DNA of 64,000 nt, taken from positions 114,644 through 178,643 of the forward strand of contig JBFWOJ010000008.1 in the NCBI GenBank assembly GCA_050250575.1, given 5' to 3'. Source of the stretch: SHVO01 sp050250575 (GTDB lineage: Bacteria > Pseudomonadota > Alphaproteobacteria > Rhodospirillales > Rhodospirillaceae). A program made the translations under genes and the position numbers. Positions 30,023-40,571 of this stretch are shown here, one piece after another. Below the pieces are notes generated by a model that was not told where the DNA came from, made no database searches, and saw only the letters and a list, made by a program, of their open reading frames with translations. Within the stretch, counting starts at the first letter, position 1. Every line of letters starts with the position of its first letter.

Positions 30023-33000
30023 ATGACCTTGCCGCCGAAACAAGGCCTCTATGATCCGAAGTACGAGCACGACAGCTGCGGCGTCGGCTTCGTCGCACAT
30101 ATCAAAGGCAAGAAGTCCCACGAAATCGTCCGTCAGGGCCTGCAGATCCTGCTGAATCTCGAGCATCGCGGCGCTGTGGGCGCCGATCCCTTGGCCGGTG
30201 ACGGCGCAGGCCTGCTTGTCCAGATGCCGGACGAATTGCTGCGCAACGAATTCGCCAAGCAAAAGGTGATGCTGCCGGCGCCCGGCGACTACGGGCTCGG
30301 CATGATCTTCCTGCCGAAAGACGAGAACGCCGCCAAGGCATACATCGATCTATTGGAACGGACGGTGGTGGAAGAGGGGCAGGCGGTGCTGGGCTGGCGC
30401 AACGTCCCGGTCGATACGGCGCCGTTAGGCGAAACATTGAAAGCCTGCGAGCCGTGGATCCGTCAATTCGCGGTCGCCCGCGGCCCTCAGACGGCGAAAG
30501 GCGACGCCTTCGAGCGTAAGCTGTTCGTCATTCGCAAGCGGGTCGAGAATTTCGTCGCCGGCTGTTCCTTCAAGGGCAAGGCAGACTTTTATATTCCGAG
30601 CTTCTCAGCGCGGACCCTTGTCTACAAAGGCATGTTCCTCGCGCCGCAGCTTGATCGGTACTATCGGGATCTCCACGATCCCAGGCTCAAGTCCGCGTTG
30701 GCGCTGGTCCACCAGCGGTTCTCGACGAACACGTTCCCGTCATGGCGTCTTGCCCATCCGTACCGGCTGGTGTGTCACAACGGCGAGATCAACACCGTGC
30801 GCGGCAATATCAACTGGATGGCCGCGCGCCGCCACAGCATCAAATCGACCGTCCTCGGGAACGACATGGAAAAGCTGTGGCCGCTGATTGCCGGCGGGCA
30901 GTCGGACACGGCCAGTCTCGACAACGCACTCGAGCTGCTGGTCATGGGCGGCTACTCACTAGCCCATGCCGTGATGATGCTGATTCCGGAAGCCTGGGCC
31001 GGCAATCCGTTGATGGATGAAAAACGCCGGGCCTTTTACGAGTATCACGCCGGCTTGATGGAACCTTGGGACGGTCCGGCCGCACTTGCCTTCACCGATG
31101 GTCGGCAGATCGGCGCCACTTTGGATCGCAACGGACTGCGTCCGGCGCGCTACCTGGTCACGAGCGACGACATCGTCGTCATGGCCTCCGAGGCCGGTGT
31201 GCTCGACGTACCAGAGCATAAGATCGTCAAGAAGTGGCGCCTCCAACCGGGAAAGATGTTCCTGATCGACCTGGAGCAAGGCCGCATCATCGACGATGCG
31301 GAGTTGAAGGCGCAGCTGGCGGGCGAAAAGCCATACAAGTCCTGGCTCGAAAAAACGCAATTCGTACTCGAAGACCTGCCCGGTGAGGTCCTCCTCGACA
31401 GGCATTACACAAACGAGGCCTTGCTCGATCGCCAGCAGGCCTTTGGATATACGCAGGAAGACCTTTCCCACTTCCTGGTGCCGATTGCGCACAAAGGCGA
31501 AGACCCCGTCGGGTCGATGGGAACGGATACGCCGCTTTCGGTGCTGTCACGGCGACCGAAGCTGCTCTACACGTATTTCAAACAGTGCTTCGCGCAAGTC
31601 ACGAACCCGCCGATCGACGCGATCCGGGAAGAGCTGGTGATGTCGTTGGTCTCGCACGTCGGACCGAAACCCAACCTCCTTGGCTTTGACGCGGAAGGCA
31701 CGCATCTGCGTCTCGAAGTGCGCCAGCCGATCCTGACCGACCAGGACCTGGCCAAGATCCGTCACCTCGGCGACCTGGTCGGCGACGCGTTCAAGACCTG
31801 TACGCTCGACCTTACATATGCCGTCACGCACGGTCCCGAAGGGATGGAACCTGCCCTCACGCGGCTTTGTGAAGAGGCCGAAGACAAAGTCCTCAAGGGC
31901 TACAATATCCTCATCCTTTCCGACCGGAAGGTCAGCCGCGACCTTGTGGCCATCCCGGCGCTGCTTGCCACCGCGGCGGTGCACCACCACCTGATCCGTC
32001 GGGGTTTGCGCACGGAAACCGGCCTAGTCCTCGAAACCGGCGAGGCCCGCGAAGTACATCATTTCTGCACTCTCGGCGGCTACGGCGCCGAGGCGATCAA
32101 CCCCTACCTCGCCTTCGAGACCCTTAATTCGATGCGCGGCGCCGAACTGCCGGCGGAATACTCGGAGGAGAAACTGCAAAAGCAGTTCATCAAGGCAATG
32201 GGCAAGGGGATGATGAAGGTGATGTCCAAGATGGGCATCTCGACTTTCCAGTCCTATTGCGGCGCGCAAATCTTCGACGCCGTGGGCCTGCGCTCAAGTT
32301 TTGTCGAGAAGTACTTCACCGGCACGGGCACCCAAGTCGAGGGGATCGGCCTTGCCGAGGTCGCCCGCGAGACGGTGGAGCGTCATCGGATGGCCTTCGG
32401 CGAGGCGCTGTACTTGCGCAGCGCGCTCGATCCGGGCGGCGAGTATCAATACCGGCTGCGCGGCGAAAGCCACATGTGGACGCCCGATACGGTCGCCAAA
32501 CTCCAGCATGCGGCGCGCGGGAATAGCCGCGACGCGTATAAAGAGTTCTCGCAGCTCATCAACGACCAATCGGAACGATTGATGACCTTGCGTGGACTGT
32601 TCGAGCTGAAGACAGCGCCGTCGCCCGTCCCACTCGACGAGGTGGAGCCGGCCAAGGAGATCGTCAAGCGCTTCGCGACCGGCGCGATGTCCTTTGGCTC
32701 CATCAGCAGAGAGGCGCATACCACGCTGGCCGTCGCCATGAACCGGATCGGCGCGCGCTCCAACACCGGCGAGGGCGGGGAAGAACCCGATCGCTTCCAA
32801 CCGCTGCCCAACGGAGATTCCATGCGTTCGGCCATCAAGCAGGTGGCCTCGGGACGGTTCGGCGTGACCATCGAGTACTTGGTCAACGCCGACGATATCC
32901 AGATCAAGATGGCGCAAGGCGCGAAGCCCGGCGAGGGAGGGCAGCTGCCGGGCGACAAGGTCAACGGACCGATTGCCAAGACCCGCCATTCGACGCCCGG

Positions 33001-34642
33001 CGTTGGTTTGATTTCGCCGCCGCCGCACCACGACATCTATTCCATCGAGGATCTGGCGCAGCTTATCCACGATCTGAAGAACGCCAATCCGCGAGCGCGC
33101 ATCAGCGTGAAATTGGTTTCCGAGATCGGTGTCGGAACCGTCGCGGCCGGCGTCGCCAAGGCGCGCGCCGACCACGTCACCATTTCCGGGTTCGAAGGGG
33201 GCACGGGCGCGTCTCCTTTGACGTCGCTGACGCACGCCGGATCGCCGTGGGAGATCGGTCTCGCGGAGACGCATCAGACTCTCGTACTCAACAAACTGCG
33301 GGGCCGCATCGCCGTTCAAGCGGACGGCGGTCTTCGGACGGGGCGCGACGTGATCGTCGCCGCGCTGCTTGGCGCCGATGAATTCGGTTTTGCCACCGCG
33401 CCGCTGATCGCCCTCGGCTGCATCATGATGCGCAAGTGTCACCTGAACACCTGTCCGGTGGGTGTTGCGACGCAAGACCCGGTGCTGCGCGCGCGGTTCT
33501 CCGGCTTGCCCGAACACGTGGTGAACTATTTCTTTCTGCTGGCCGAAGAGGCGCGGGAGATCATGGCGAGCCTCGGAATCCGCAAGTTCAACGACCTCAT
33601 CGGGCGCATGGACTTGATCGACACCCGGCGCGCCGTAGGCCATTACAAAGCCAACGGACTCGATTTCAGCCGGCTGCTCTATAAGCCAAAGACGGATAAG
33701 GGCGTCGCGGTCTTTTGTTGCGAGCCGCAGGATCACCAGCTCGACCGTGCTTTGGATCACGCACTCATCGCCAAGGCAAAACCTGCGCTCGAAAAGGGGC
33801 GGCCGGTGCAAATCGAGCTGCCGATCCGCAATGTCAACCGCACCGTCGGCACGATGCTTTCGGGCGAAGTCGCAAAACGCTACGGACAATCCGGACTGCC
33901 CGAAGACACGATTTCAATTAAGTTCACCGGCATTGCCGGCCAGAGTTTCGGCGCGTTCCTTGCGCGCGGTATTTCGCTCGAACTCGCCGGAGCGGCCAAC
34001 GACTACGTCGGCAAAGGGCTATCGGGCGGCCGTATCGCCGTATATCCGCCGAAAGAGTGCCCGGCCGTGCCGTGGGAAAACATTGTCATCGGCAACACGG
34101 TTCTCTACGGCGCCATCGAGGGCGAAGGTTATTTCTCCGGCGTGGCCGGAGAGCGCTTCGCCGTGCGAAACTCGGGCGCCTACGCGGTCGTCGAAGGCGT
34201 TGGCGACCACGGCTGTGAATATATGACCGGCGGCGTGGTGGCCGTTCTCGGCATGACCGGACGCAATTTCGCCGCCGGCATGTCGGGTGGCATTGCCTAT
34301 GTCTTCGACGAGGACGGCTCCTTCAGCCAGCGATGCAATCTCTCGATGGTTGCGCTTGAAGCCATCAAGCCAGAACCGCATGTCGGCGGCGAGCATGGCA
34401 ACTTCAGGCAGCTGATGCTCAATCACCTGGAACAGGATGCACCGCGTCTGCGGGCCTTGATCGAGCGCCATCGTCACTATACCAACAGTGCGCGCGCTGC
34501 TGAAATCCTCACGGCGTGGGACAACTGTCTTCCCAAATTTGTGAAAGTCATGCCCACGGACTACGCGAAGTCCTTGAAAATCCTCGCCGCATCGCGCCAT
34601 CAGGAACTCGAAGACTCAAGGACGTTCAAAGTCCATGGGTAA
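30023..34642 (+). CDS. gltB: Glutamate synthase (NADPH), large subunit
   Basis: 1539 residues. GOGAT makes two glutamates from glutamine and 2-oxoglutarate. A short propeptide precedes the class II amidotransferase nucleophile Cys19 (HDSCGVGFVAH). The central and FMN-binding domains include MSFGSISREAHTTLAVAMNR, AKPGEGGQLPG and VTISGFEGGTGASPL. The 3Fe-4S cluster Cys are at about 1133, 1139 and 1144 (CIMMRKCHLNTC). The C-terminal GXGXG beta-helix domain ends the protein. Length is normal for the alpha subunit. It overlaps gltD by 8 bases. Confidence 0.98.
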   Translation: MTLPPKQGLYDPKYEHDSCGVGFVAHIKGKKSHEIVRQGLQILLNLEHRGAVGADPLAGDGAGLLVQMPDELLRNEFAKQKVMLPAPGDYGLGMIFLPKDENAAKAYIDLLERTVVEEGQAVLGWRNVPVDTAPLGETLKACEPWIRQFAVARGPQTAKGDAFERKLFVIRKRVENFVAGCSFKGKADFYIPSFSARTLVYKGMFLAPQLDRYYRDLHDPRLKSALALVHQRFSTNTFPSWRLAHPYRLVCHNGEINTVRGNINWMAARRHSIKSTVLGNDMEKLWPLIAGGQSDTASLDNALELLVMGGYSLAHAVMMLIPEAWAGNPLMDEKRRAFYEYHAGLMEPWDGPAALAFTDGRQIGATLDRNGLRPARYLVTSDDIVVMASEAGVLDVPEHKIVKKWRLQPGKMFLIDLEQGRIIDDAELKAQLAGEKPYKSWLEKTQFVLEDLPGEVLLDRHYTNEALLDRQQAFGYTQEDLSHFLVPIAHKGEDPVGSMGTDTPLSVLSRRPKLLYTYFKQCFAQVTNPPIDAIREELVMSLVSHVGPKPNLLGFDAEGTHLRLEVRQPILTDQDLAKIRHLGDLVGDAFKTCTLDLTYAVTHGPEGMEPALTRLCEEAEDKVLKGYNILILSDRKVSRDLVAIPALLATAAVHHHLIRRGLRTETGLVLETGEAREVHHFCTLGGYGAEAINPYLAFETLNSMRGAELPAEYSEEKLQKQFIKAMGKGMMKVMSKMGISTFQSYCGAQIFDAVGLRSSFVEKYFTGTGTQVEGIGLAEVARETVERHRMAFGEALYLRSALDPGGEYQYRLRGESHMWTPDTVAKLQHAARGNSRDAYKEFSQLINDQSERLMTLRGLFELKTAPSPVPLDEVEPAKEIVKRFATGAMSFGSISREAHTTLAVAMNRIGARSNTGEGGEEPDRFQPLPNGDSMRSAIKQVASGRFGVTIEYLVNADDIQIKMAQGAKPGEGGQLPGDKVNGPIAKTRHSTPGVGLISPPPHHDIYSIEDLAQLIHDLKNANPRARISVKLVSEIGVGTVAAGVAKARADHVTISGFEGGTGASPLTSLTHAGSPWEIGLAETHQTLVLNKLRGRIAVQADGGLRTGRDVIVAALLGADEFGFATAPLIALGCIMMRKCHLNTCPVGVATQDPVLRARFSGLPEHVVNYFFLLAEEAREIMASLGIRKFNDLIGRMDLIDTRRAVGHYKANGLDFSRLLYKPKTDKGVAVFCCEPQDHQLDRALDHALIAKAKPALEKGRPVQIELPIRNVNRTVGTMLSGEVAKRYGQSGLPEDTISIKFTGIAGQSFGAFLARGISLELAGAANDYVGKGLSGGRIAVYPPKECPAVPWENIVIGNTVLYGAIEGEGYFSGVAGERFAVRNSGAYAVVEGVGDHGCEYMTGGVVAVLGMTGRNFAAGMSGGIAYVFDEDGSFSQRCNLSMVALEAIKPEPHVGGEHGNFRQLMLNHLEQDAPRLRALIERHRHYTNSARAAEILTAWDNCLPKFVKVMPTDYAKSLKILAASRHQELEDSRTFKVHG

Positions 34643-36050
34643 GCCGACGGGATTTCTTGAAACCGGACGCGAGGACCGTCCGTACGAGAAGGTGCCGACG
34701 CGCGTCGGCTCTTGGAAGGAGTTCGTCAAGGAGTTGCCGGAGGAAACCATGAAGACGCAGGGCGGGCGTTGCATGGATTGCGGCATCCCGTTCTGCCACA
34801 ACGGTTGCCCCGTCAATAACCTGATCCCGGACTGGAATGACCTCGTCTACAAGGGCAAATGGCAGGACGCGCTGCTGACTCTTCACTCCACCAACAATTT
34901 TCCCGAATTCACGGGCCGCATTTGCCCGGCGCCGTGCGAGGCGGCCTGCACGCTCAATATCAATGACGATGCCGTGACGATCAAAAGCATCGAATGCGCC
35001 ATCGTCGACCGCGGATGGGCGGAAGGTTGGATTCGCCCGGAGCCGGCCAGCCGCAAGACCGGAAAGAGAGTCGCGGTCGTTGGTTCAGGCCCTGGCGGCA
35101 TGGCTGCGGCGCAGCAGTTGGCCCGTGTGGGCCATGATGTGACCTTGTTCGAAAAGGACGACCGCATCGGCGGACTGCTCCGCTACGGAATTCCCGATTT
35201 CAAGATGGAGAAGCATCTTATCGACCGGCGCATGGAGCAGATGCGCGGCGAGGGCGTGGCCTTCAGGACGAACTGCCACGTCGGCGTCGATGTGACGGCC
35301 AACGACCTGTTGAAAGGCTTCGACGCCATCCTGCTCACGGGCGGCGCGCAAGCGCCACGGGACCTGCCGGTTTCCGGACGGGACCTCAGGGGCGTGCATT
35401 TCGCCATGGAATTCCTCGCCCAGAACAACAAGCGTGTGGCCGGGGATGCCATCCCGCCACGAGAAGAGATCACGGCGAAGGGCAAACACGTCATCGTAAT
35501 CGGGGGAGGCGATACGGGCTCGGACTGTATCGGCACGTCGATCCGCCAAGGTGCCGCGTCCGTCACTCAGCTTGAAATCATGCCGCGGCCTCCCGATCAG
35601 GAGAACAAGCCGCTGGTGTGGCCGTACTGGCCGTTGAAGTTCCGCACATCGTCAAGCCAGGAAGAGGGTTGCGACCGCGAGTTCGCCGTCGCAACCAAGG
35701 CATTCTTCGGCGAAGACGGTCATGTCAAAACCCAACAGATCGTACGGTTGGCCCAGGGGCAGGAAGTGCCGGGCAGCGTACAAAACCTGAAAGCCGATCT
35801 CGTGCTGCTTGCGATGGGTTTTGTCCACCCGATACACGAGGGTCTGCTCAAGGATCTCGGCGTGTCGCTGGATGCGCGCGGCAACGTGCTGGCGGATACG
35901 ATGAAATATCAGACGTCAGTGCCGAAAGTATTCGCGGCGGGCGACATGCGCCGCGGTCAGAGCCTCGTGGTGTGGGCCATTCGCGAGGGCCGGCAGGCAG
36001 CGCGCGCGGTGGACGAATTTCTGATGGGCGCGAGCGACCTGCCGCGGTGA
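34635..36050 (+). CDS. gltD: Glutamate synthase, small subunit
   Basis: 471 residues. Transfers electrons from NADPH through FAD and two 4Fe-4S clusters to GltB. The N-terminal cluster motifs are CMDCGIPFCHNGCP (from Cys46) and CPAPCEAACTLNI. The FAD-binding segment is VAVVGSGPGGMAAAQQLARVG and the NADPH-binding segment VIVIGGGDTGSDCIG. The C-terminal FAD segment includes VFAAGDMRRGQSLVVWAI. The start overlaps the gltB end by 8 bases, so it is translationally coupled. Convergent with the autotransporter, 5 bp apart. Confidence 0.98.
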   Translation: MGKPTGFLETGREDRPYEKVPTRVGSWKEFVKELPEETMKTQGGRCMDCGIPFCHNGCPVNNLIPDWNDLVYKGKWQDALLTLHSTNNFPEFTGRICPAPCEAACTLNINDDAVTIKSIECAIVDRGWAEGWIRPEPASRKTGKRVAVVGSGPGGMAAAQQLARVGHDVTLFEKDDRIGGLLRYGIPDFKMEKHLIDRRMEQMRGEGVAFRTNCHVGVDVTANDLLKGFDAILLTGGAQAPRDLPVSGRDLRGVHFAMEFLAQNNKRVAGDAIPPREEITAKGKHVIVIGGGDTGSDCIGTSIRQGAASVTQLEIMPRPPDQENKPLVWPYWPLKFRTSSSQEEGCDREFAVATKAFFGEDGHVKTQQIVRLAQGQEVPGSVQNLKADLVLLAMGFVHPIHEGLLKDLGVSLDARGNVLADTMKYQTSVPKVFAAGDMRRGQSLVVWAIREGRQAARAVDEFLMGASDLPR

Positions 36051-36055
36051 TGGAT

Positions 36056-38881
36056 CTACCACCGAAAAGTCAGACCCGCCGATAGAGTGCGACCTGCGAG
36101 CAGGTCATTGGCAGTGAACTCCCCGGCTACATGGGCTTCAACGGAGCTGGAGAGCGCGACGGCGAGTCCGGCTTCAGCCTCGACGGCGATCTGCCGCCGC
36201 GCATCGCCAGTGAGGACAAAGTCGCTTCCCGAAACGCCGCTTATGGCCGCGCCGATCTGCGGCTGGCGTTCCAGTAATTCCACCGACATCGAGAGATCGC
36301 CGTAGGGTCGCACGCGGCCGGCGGAGACCGAAACTGCAACGCCAGCGCGTCCGCGCAAGGATTCAGCGGTGGCCGTGTCGGTCCGAAGGCCCAACGGATG
36401 CGGCTCCTGGAGCGCACCCAGCCTCGCGCGATGATAGACTGCGCCGAGGTGCGGCACGACCACGACAGGGCCCATGGCCTTGGAGAAATCGCCTTCCATA
36501 GAGATCGACCACAGATCGACGTTCCCGTCCGTCACCACTGTTCCCATCGCGGCGCCATTTGAACGAGGCCGCTGCATGCGCGGCGACCCCGTGCCGTAGG
36601 CAACCGCGGCGTCAAGCGTGAAGTCGTCCCAAGTGCGACGCGCGGTGATGCCGAGGACGGATGCATCGAAGTCGGCGAGATCGGTGTCGCGGCTGAAGTC
36701 GCCGTCGATGCGGGCGGCGGCAATGCCGACGGATAATCCGCCGACTGGCATTTCCAGGCCGGCCGCGCCGCCGCGGAGGGCGTAGTCGGTCTTCGATGCC
36801 ACATCGCGTGAACGGCCGCCCGCGGCAAAACCGCGGGCCCAGGCGTAGCGGCCGGCAGGCGCGCCGGCCGCGGCACGGGTGCGCAGGCTTTTGCTGAATC
36901 GCTCGAGTGCCATGAGATTCAGGTTTTGGACACCACCGGGCGACTCCGGGGCAAAGCCGGCGAGAATGGTGGTAGCGTCGGCTAAGGTTCCTGATTCAAG
37001 CTGCGCGAAGGTCGGCGCGAGCTCCGGCCCGCCTGAGCCTCTCGCGCGATCGAGCATCCGCCCGGCCGCTGCCTGATTCTGCGTCGCCGCCGCCGATTCA
37101 TAGGCACGGCGATCGATTTCCACCGCGAATCCGCCGTTGGCGGTACGCACGAGACTCGCGGTCAAAAACGTCAACTGCGGCGCTCTGAGGGTAAGCTCGC
37201 CCGTCGCTGCGAGCGAAGAACCGAGCGGCGAGACGACATCGAAGCGTTGCCCATCTTCAAATCCGCCTCCAGCCGCGAGGTCGTAGGCGACCAACAGGCT
37301 TCCGGCGAGCGTCGCGGGGCCGCCCAGCAGCAATTTGTCCGACGTCCCGTCGGGCGAGATGCGGATCAGCAATCGACCGTTCTGAAACTGCCGGAAAGCG
37401 CCGCTGACCGTCAAAATGCCTTTCTCGGTTTCGCTGCCGGGCGCCACAGTGCCGCTGTTGTCGAGCGCGCCGTCGAGGGTGCCGAGCCCGTGGATCGTCC
37501 CAATGTTGTCGGTGAGAGGCGTCGCCACGCGTACGCCGCGGTCGATCGATATCCCGCCGCCGCCGAAAACGTTGACTTGTTGCGCGATGCTGACGTCGCG
37601 AGTGAACCGCAGCGCATTTGCTCCGCTCTTCGATAGGTATTCGAGGTTCATCAGCGGGCGGCCAAGGCTGCCGCCCCCGCGGACGATCAAGGTGTCCTCG
37701 CCGGCGCCGAAATCGATCGTGCCGTCGATCGATGATCCGTCTTCGGACGTGATTGAGTCGCTGCCGCCGGAAAGAATGATATCGCCGACGATCGAGCCAC
37801 TGTTCTGCAAATCGACGCGCGGCGCCAGGCTGCGCAGCGCGGGCAGCCCGCCGCGAGCGACGATTGCGCCGGAATTCGACATGGCAACTCCCGCGCCGCC
37901 GGCGATGAGGACCGCCGCGCCGTTGGCCGAGATCGTTCCGTCGTAAAGCACGGCCGGAGAGACTTCGATCCTTCCGTCATTGATGAGTCCGCTGCCTTGT
38001 GTGCCGCTAAGCCGCACGCCGATGTGGGTCGCGGTGACATTGCCTGTCGGTGAGTTCGCGAAATTCGCATCGATGCCGACGATCGAAACACCGACGGTGG
38101 GCGTGAGAGCGAATCCCGCACCTTCCAGTACGCTGCGGACGTGACCGTTATTGACGAGGCGGCCGCCATCGACGCGGACGCCGATGGAGTTGTTCGCGCT
38201 GGTCGAAATGCTGCCGTTGTTGATGATGGCCGACTCGCCGCCCGCGTGCAGTCCCGACGCGGCATCGCCGGTCACCGTGATGGCGCCATTATGCGTAATG
38301 GTCGAAAGCGCCCCGACCTCGATGCCGGTCGATCCGCCACCAGCCGTGGTGATTAGGCTACCGATATCGGTAACCACGCGGACGCCGCGGTCACCCAAGA
38401 TTCCAGGAGAACCCTGATGGATCGTCGAGATCGAACCTCCGTTTCGCACGCTGGCGTTTTCGGCGGCGATGATCCCATGCGCGACGAGATCGGCGGTGCG
38501 GATCGAACCGAGATTCACGACGGAGGCGCCGCGGGCGACGACGATGCCGAATCCGCAAACGCCGCCGGTGGAGATCGCGCCTTCGTTCAAGACCGTGCTG
38601 AAAGCACCGCTTTCGATCGCCGGCAACGACAGAGGACAGATGCCGATGACGTCGTTCGAAATGACGTTTTGGACGAATGCGCCGGGACGGATGTTGATGG
38701 TGAGGGTCTGGGGCGATCGAAAACCGTCGATATCAACTCCGGCGCATTCGACATTGGAACCCGATTGGACACAGGCGGCGCTGGCCTCGGGGGCGAGTAT
38801 CGCGCTGCAGCTCCAGAAAATAGCTCCGCCGACAAGGCCGATGGATATTTGTGGAGCAGGCAAAAAACGGTCAAGAGTCAC
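36056..38881 (-). CDS. Autotransporter (type Va secretion) outer-membrane protein
   Basis: 941 residues, GTG start with AAGGAC upstream. Signal peptide to about residue 35 (PEASA). The passenger (about 36-650) is Gly/Ser/Asn-rich with repeats of the form 'xNNGSISTxxx' (e.g. ALSTITHNGAITVTGDAASG; SAIINNGSISTSANNSIG), typical of a right-handed beta-helix. The last ~270 residues are the 12-strand translocator barrel, starting near YAWARGFAAGG and ending in the aromatic TFRW. An Ala/Gly linker lies before the barrel. Passenger activity (adhesion or other) is unknown. Confidence 0.92.
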   Translation of the reverse strand: MTLDRFLPAPQISIGLVGGAIFWSCSAILAPEASAACVQSGSNVECAGVDIDGFRSPQTLTINIRPGAFVQNVISNDVIGICPLSLPAIESGAFSTVLNEGAISTGGVCGFGIVVARGASVVNLGSIRTADLVAHGIIAAENASVRNGGSISTIHQGSPGILGDRGVRVVTDIGSLITTAGGGSTGIEVGALSTITHNGAITVTGDAASGLHAGGESAIINNGSISTSANNSIGVRVDGGRLVNNGHVRSVLEGAGFALTPTVGVSIVGIDANFANSPTGNVTATHIGVRLSGTQGSGLINDGRIEVSPAVLYDGTISANGAAVLIAGGAGVAMSNSGAIVARGGLPALRSLAPRVDLQNSGSIVGDIILSGGSDSITSEDGSSIDGTIDFGAGEDTLIVRGGGSLGRPLMNLEYLSKSGANALRFTRDVSIAQQVNVFGGGGISIDRGVRVATPLTDNIGTIHGLGTLDGALDNSGTVAPGSETEKGILTVSGAFRQFQNGRLLIRISPDGTSDKLLLGGPATLAGSLLVAYDLAAGGGFEDGQRFDVVSPLGSSLAATGELTLRAPQLTFLTASLVRTANGGFAVEIDRRAYESAAATQNQAAAGRMLDRARGSGGPELAPTFAQLESGTLADATTILAGFAPESPGGVQNLNLMALERFSKSLRTRAAAGAPAGRYAWARGFAAGGRSRDVASKTDYALRGGAAGLEMPVGGLSVGIAAARIDGDFSRDTDLADFDASVLGITARRTWDDFTLDAAVAYGTGSPRMQRPRSNGAAMGTVVTDGNVDLWSISMEGDFSKAMGPVVVVPHLGAVYHRARLGALQEPHPLGLRTDTATAESLRGRAGVAVSVSAGRVRPYGDLSMSVELLERQPQIGAAISGVSGSDFVLTGDARRQIAVEAEAGLAVALSSSVEAHVAGEFTANDLLAGRTLSAGLTFRW

Positions 38882-39043
38882 AGTCGGTCCTTATTCGTCC
38901 GCTAAAAGCACGGAGAGAAATCAATAACGTTAGGGGACTGTGAAGAAACAACAGCTCTTTGCGGCTGCTACGGATTTTCTAGTGCATCGAGCCTAATGAG
39001 ACAAGCGCCGCGGCACGGCACGAAGAATCAAGTTCACGCAACG

Positions 39044-39817
39044 TCAGGTCATAATAAAGTCTAGCATTGCTGTCGCGGTATGGCGCCACCCGTCGTCCAG
39101 CATCATGCAATGTCCCGACCGGGGGACGACGTGCAGCGCCGCGCCATAGTAAGCGGCAACGGCTTCGTCCTGCCCGCGAGGGTGGAGCGGAGAGTCGTCC
39201 AACGCGCCACTGACACAAAGGATGGGACAGTCGATCGCACCAGGGTCGACCGCGACGCCCGCGTGAAAACATTCGTTTAGAAGTGCAGGGCTTTCTGCGC
39301 ACAGCCGCGCGAGATACGCGCCGATGTCGCCGGACGCCGAGCCCGACATGAACCATTTGCGCGCACGCGCTTCGCCTGGCGGCCGCACCGGCCGTTCCGG
39401 CGGAAAGACAGGCAGCGCATGATCGAGAAGGCCCGCGGGGGCCGCGGGCGCCAGCAAGATCAATCCACGCGGCGAAAGGCGTGTTGCTGCCTGCAGCACA
39501 ATCAGTGCGCCGAGACTGTGGCCGGCAAGAATGATGCCTTCGGGCAGAAGCTGTGCCGCCTCGACAACGTCGGCCAGCATCGCTTCGATGCCTTGATCAA
39601 TAAACGAGGCGTCTTGCGGCAGTCCACCGTGTCCGCGCAAGTCGACCGCCGCAGCGCCGACTCCGTGCTCAGACAAAAAAGTTAATGCGGCGCGCCAGCA
39701 CCATGCGCCGTGGAACCCACCGTGAACGAACAGTATTTGCGGAAGCAATGATTCGGTCGCCGTCAGCCGCCCGGCGCAAAGGTCGCGGCACGTCGTTTTC
39801 GCAGATTCCCCCGGCAT
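39044..39817 (-). CDS. Alpha/beta hydrolase
   Basis: About 257 residues from the ATG at 39817; an in-frame GTG at 39883 would add 22. The fold is clear: ILFVHGGFHGAWCW (oxyanion HGG), AAVDLRGHGG, the nucleophile elbow GHSLG, an acid strand ILCVSGALDD and the catalytic His in PRSGHCMMLDDGW. It resembles small esterases/lipases of the plant methylesterase type. Substrate not predictable. No operon partner. Confidence 0.85.
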   Translation of the reverse strand: MPGESAKTTCRDLCAGRLTATESLLPQILFVHGGFHGAWCWRAALTFLSEHGVGAAAVDLRGHGGLPQDASFIDQGIEAMLADVVEAAQLLPEGIILAGHSLGALIVLQAATRLSPRGLILLAPAAPAGLLDHALPVFPPERPVRPPGEARARKWFMSGSASGDIGAYLARLCAESPALLNECFHAGVAVDPGAIDCPILCVSGALDDSPLHPRGQDEAVAAYYGAALHVVPRSGHCMMLDDGWRHTATAMLDFIMT

Positions 39818-39916
39818 CACCGTCGTTTCATCAATAGTTTTAAGGCGGCAGCGTCGTGCAGTTATAGGTGGGGCGCCTGCCACAGAAAAGCCGCGGTATG
39901 AGCAGCGAACTGGATC

Positions 39917-40204
39917 GTGGTATACTTCGTTTTGGGATGCAGAGCTGTGAGGTCACAGTTCGGCAAACGCAGAGGGACGGGGTTGTATTTCCTGTTTTAC
40001 AAGAGCAAGGGCAGCGACCGACGCCTGATCGCGTGTCTTGAGAATGAGGATACGGCCAGCTATTTTGCGCGCGTTTGGTCCAAATTCTGGCTGTCGCCGA
40101 TCGACATCGTCCATAACTCCGCCGATGGCGCCGCGGTGCTTGTATCCCGCTACACCGGCGGGGCGTTGACGCGGCACGCATTCACACCCACGTTTGCAAG
40201 ATAA
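39917..40204 (+). CDS. Possible small protein
   Basis: 95 residues from a GTG with no clear ribosome site; a later start is possible. The middle (GLYFLFYKSKGSDRRLIAC; YFARVWSKFWLSPIDIVHN) looks protein-like. An antisense frame of similar length exists, and the choice is not secure. Confidence 0.4.
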   Translation: MVYFVLGCRAVRSQFGKRRGTGLYFLFYKSKGSDRRLIACLENEDTASYFARVWSKFWLSPIDIVHNSADGAAVLVSRYTGGALTRHAFTPTFAR

Positions 40205-40278
40205 TCTTTTGGCCGCGCAACTGCCGGTCATTGCATTTGCAAATATATTCTGCGCCACAAAAACGCCAGGAACTGCGC

Positions 40279-40560
40279 ATGGCGCGCAGCCCTTATGCTG
40301 GCATGAAAGACGATCAACGCGCGGAACTCTGGCTCAAGCGCGCCGATGAAATCCGGGCGGAAGCTATGGCCATGCCGATGACCGATGCGCGCGCGAGCCT
40401 GTTACGTTTGGCGAATGAATGGGAGTATATGGGGCTGAGAGCCCGTGCCCGTGCCACCGGTGAGGGAGCGCCGGACTCGGCGCGCTCGCAATCTGCGCCG
40501 AAAGGCTGGGAGGAAATTCCCTCCCAGGGGAAGGGACCGGAAAGCTCCAAACCGCACTAA
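40279..40560 (+). CDS. Small hypothetical protein
   Basis: 93 residues, ATG with AGGA 9 bases upstream. The N-terminal 60 residues form helices (DDQRAELWLKRADEIRAEAMAM; ARASLLRLANEWEYMGLRARA), like the short helical proteins widespread in Rhizobiales and relatives that carry the LRLAxxWExMAxRAE pattern. The C-terminal 30 are disordered. Function unknown. Confidence 0.7.
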   Translation: MARSPYAGMKDDQRAELWLKRADEIRAEAMAMPMTDARASLLRLANEWEYMGLRARARATGEGAPDSARSQSAPKGWEEIPSQGKGPESSKPH

Positions 40561-40571
40561 CCGCAGACTTA

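Noticed and set aside
32294..33889. 531-codon frame antisense to gltB.
   Set aside because: Composition of a shadow frame, and gltB is complete and conserved across the span.
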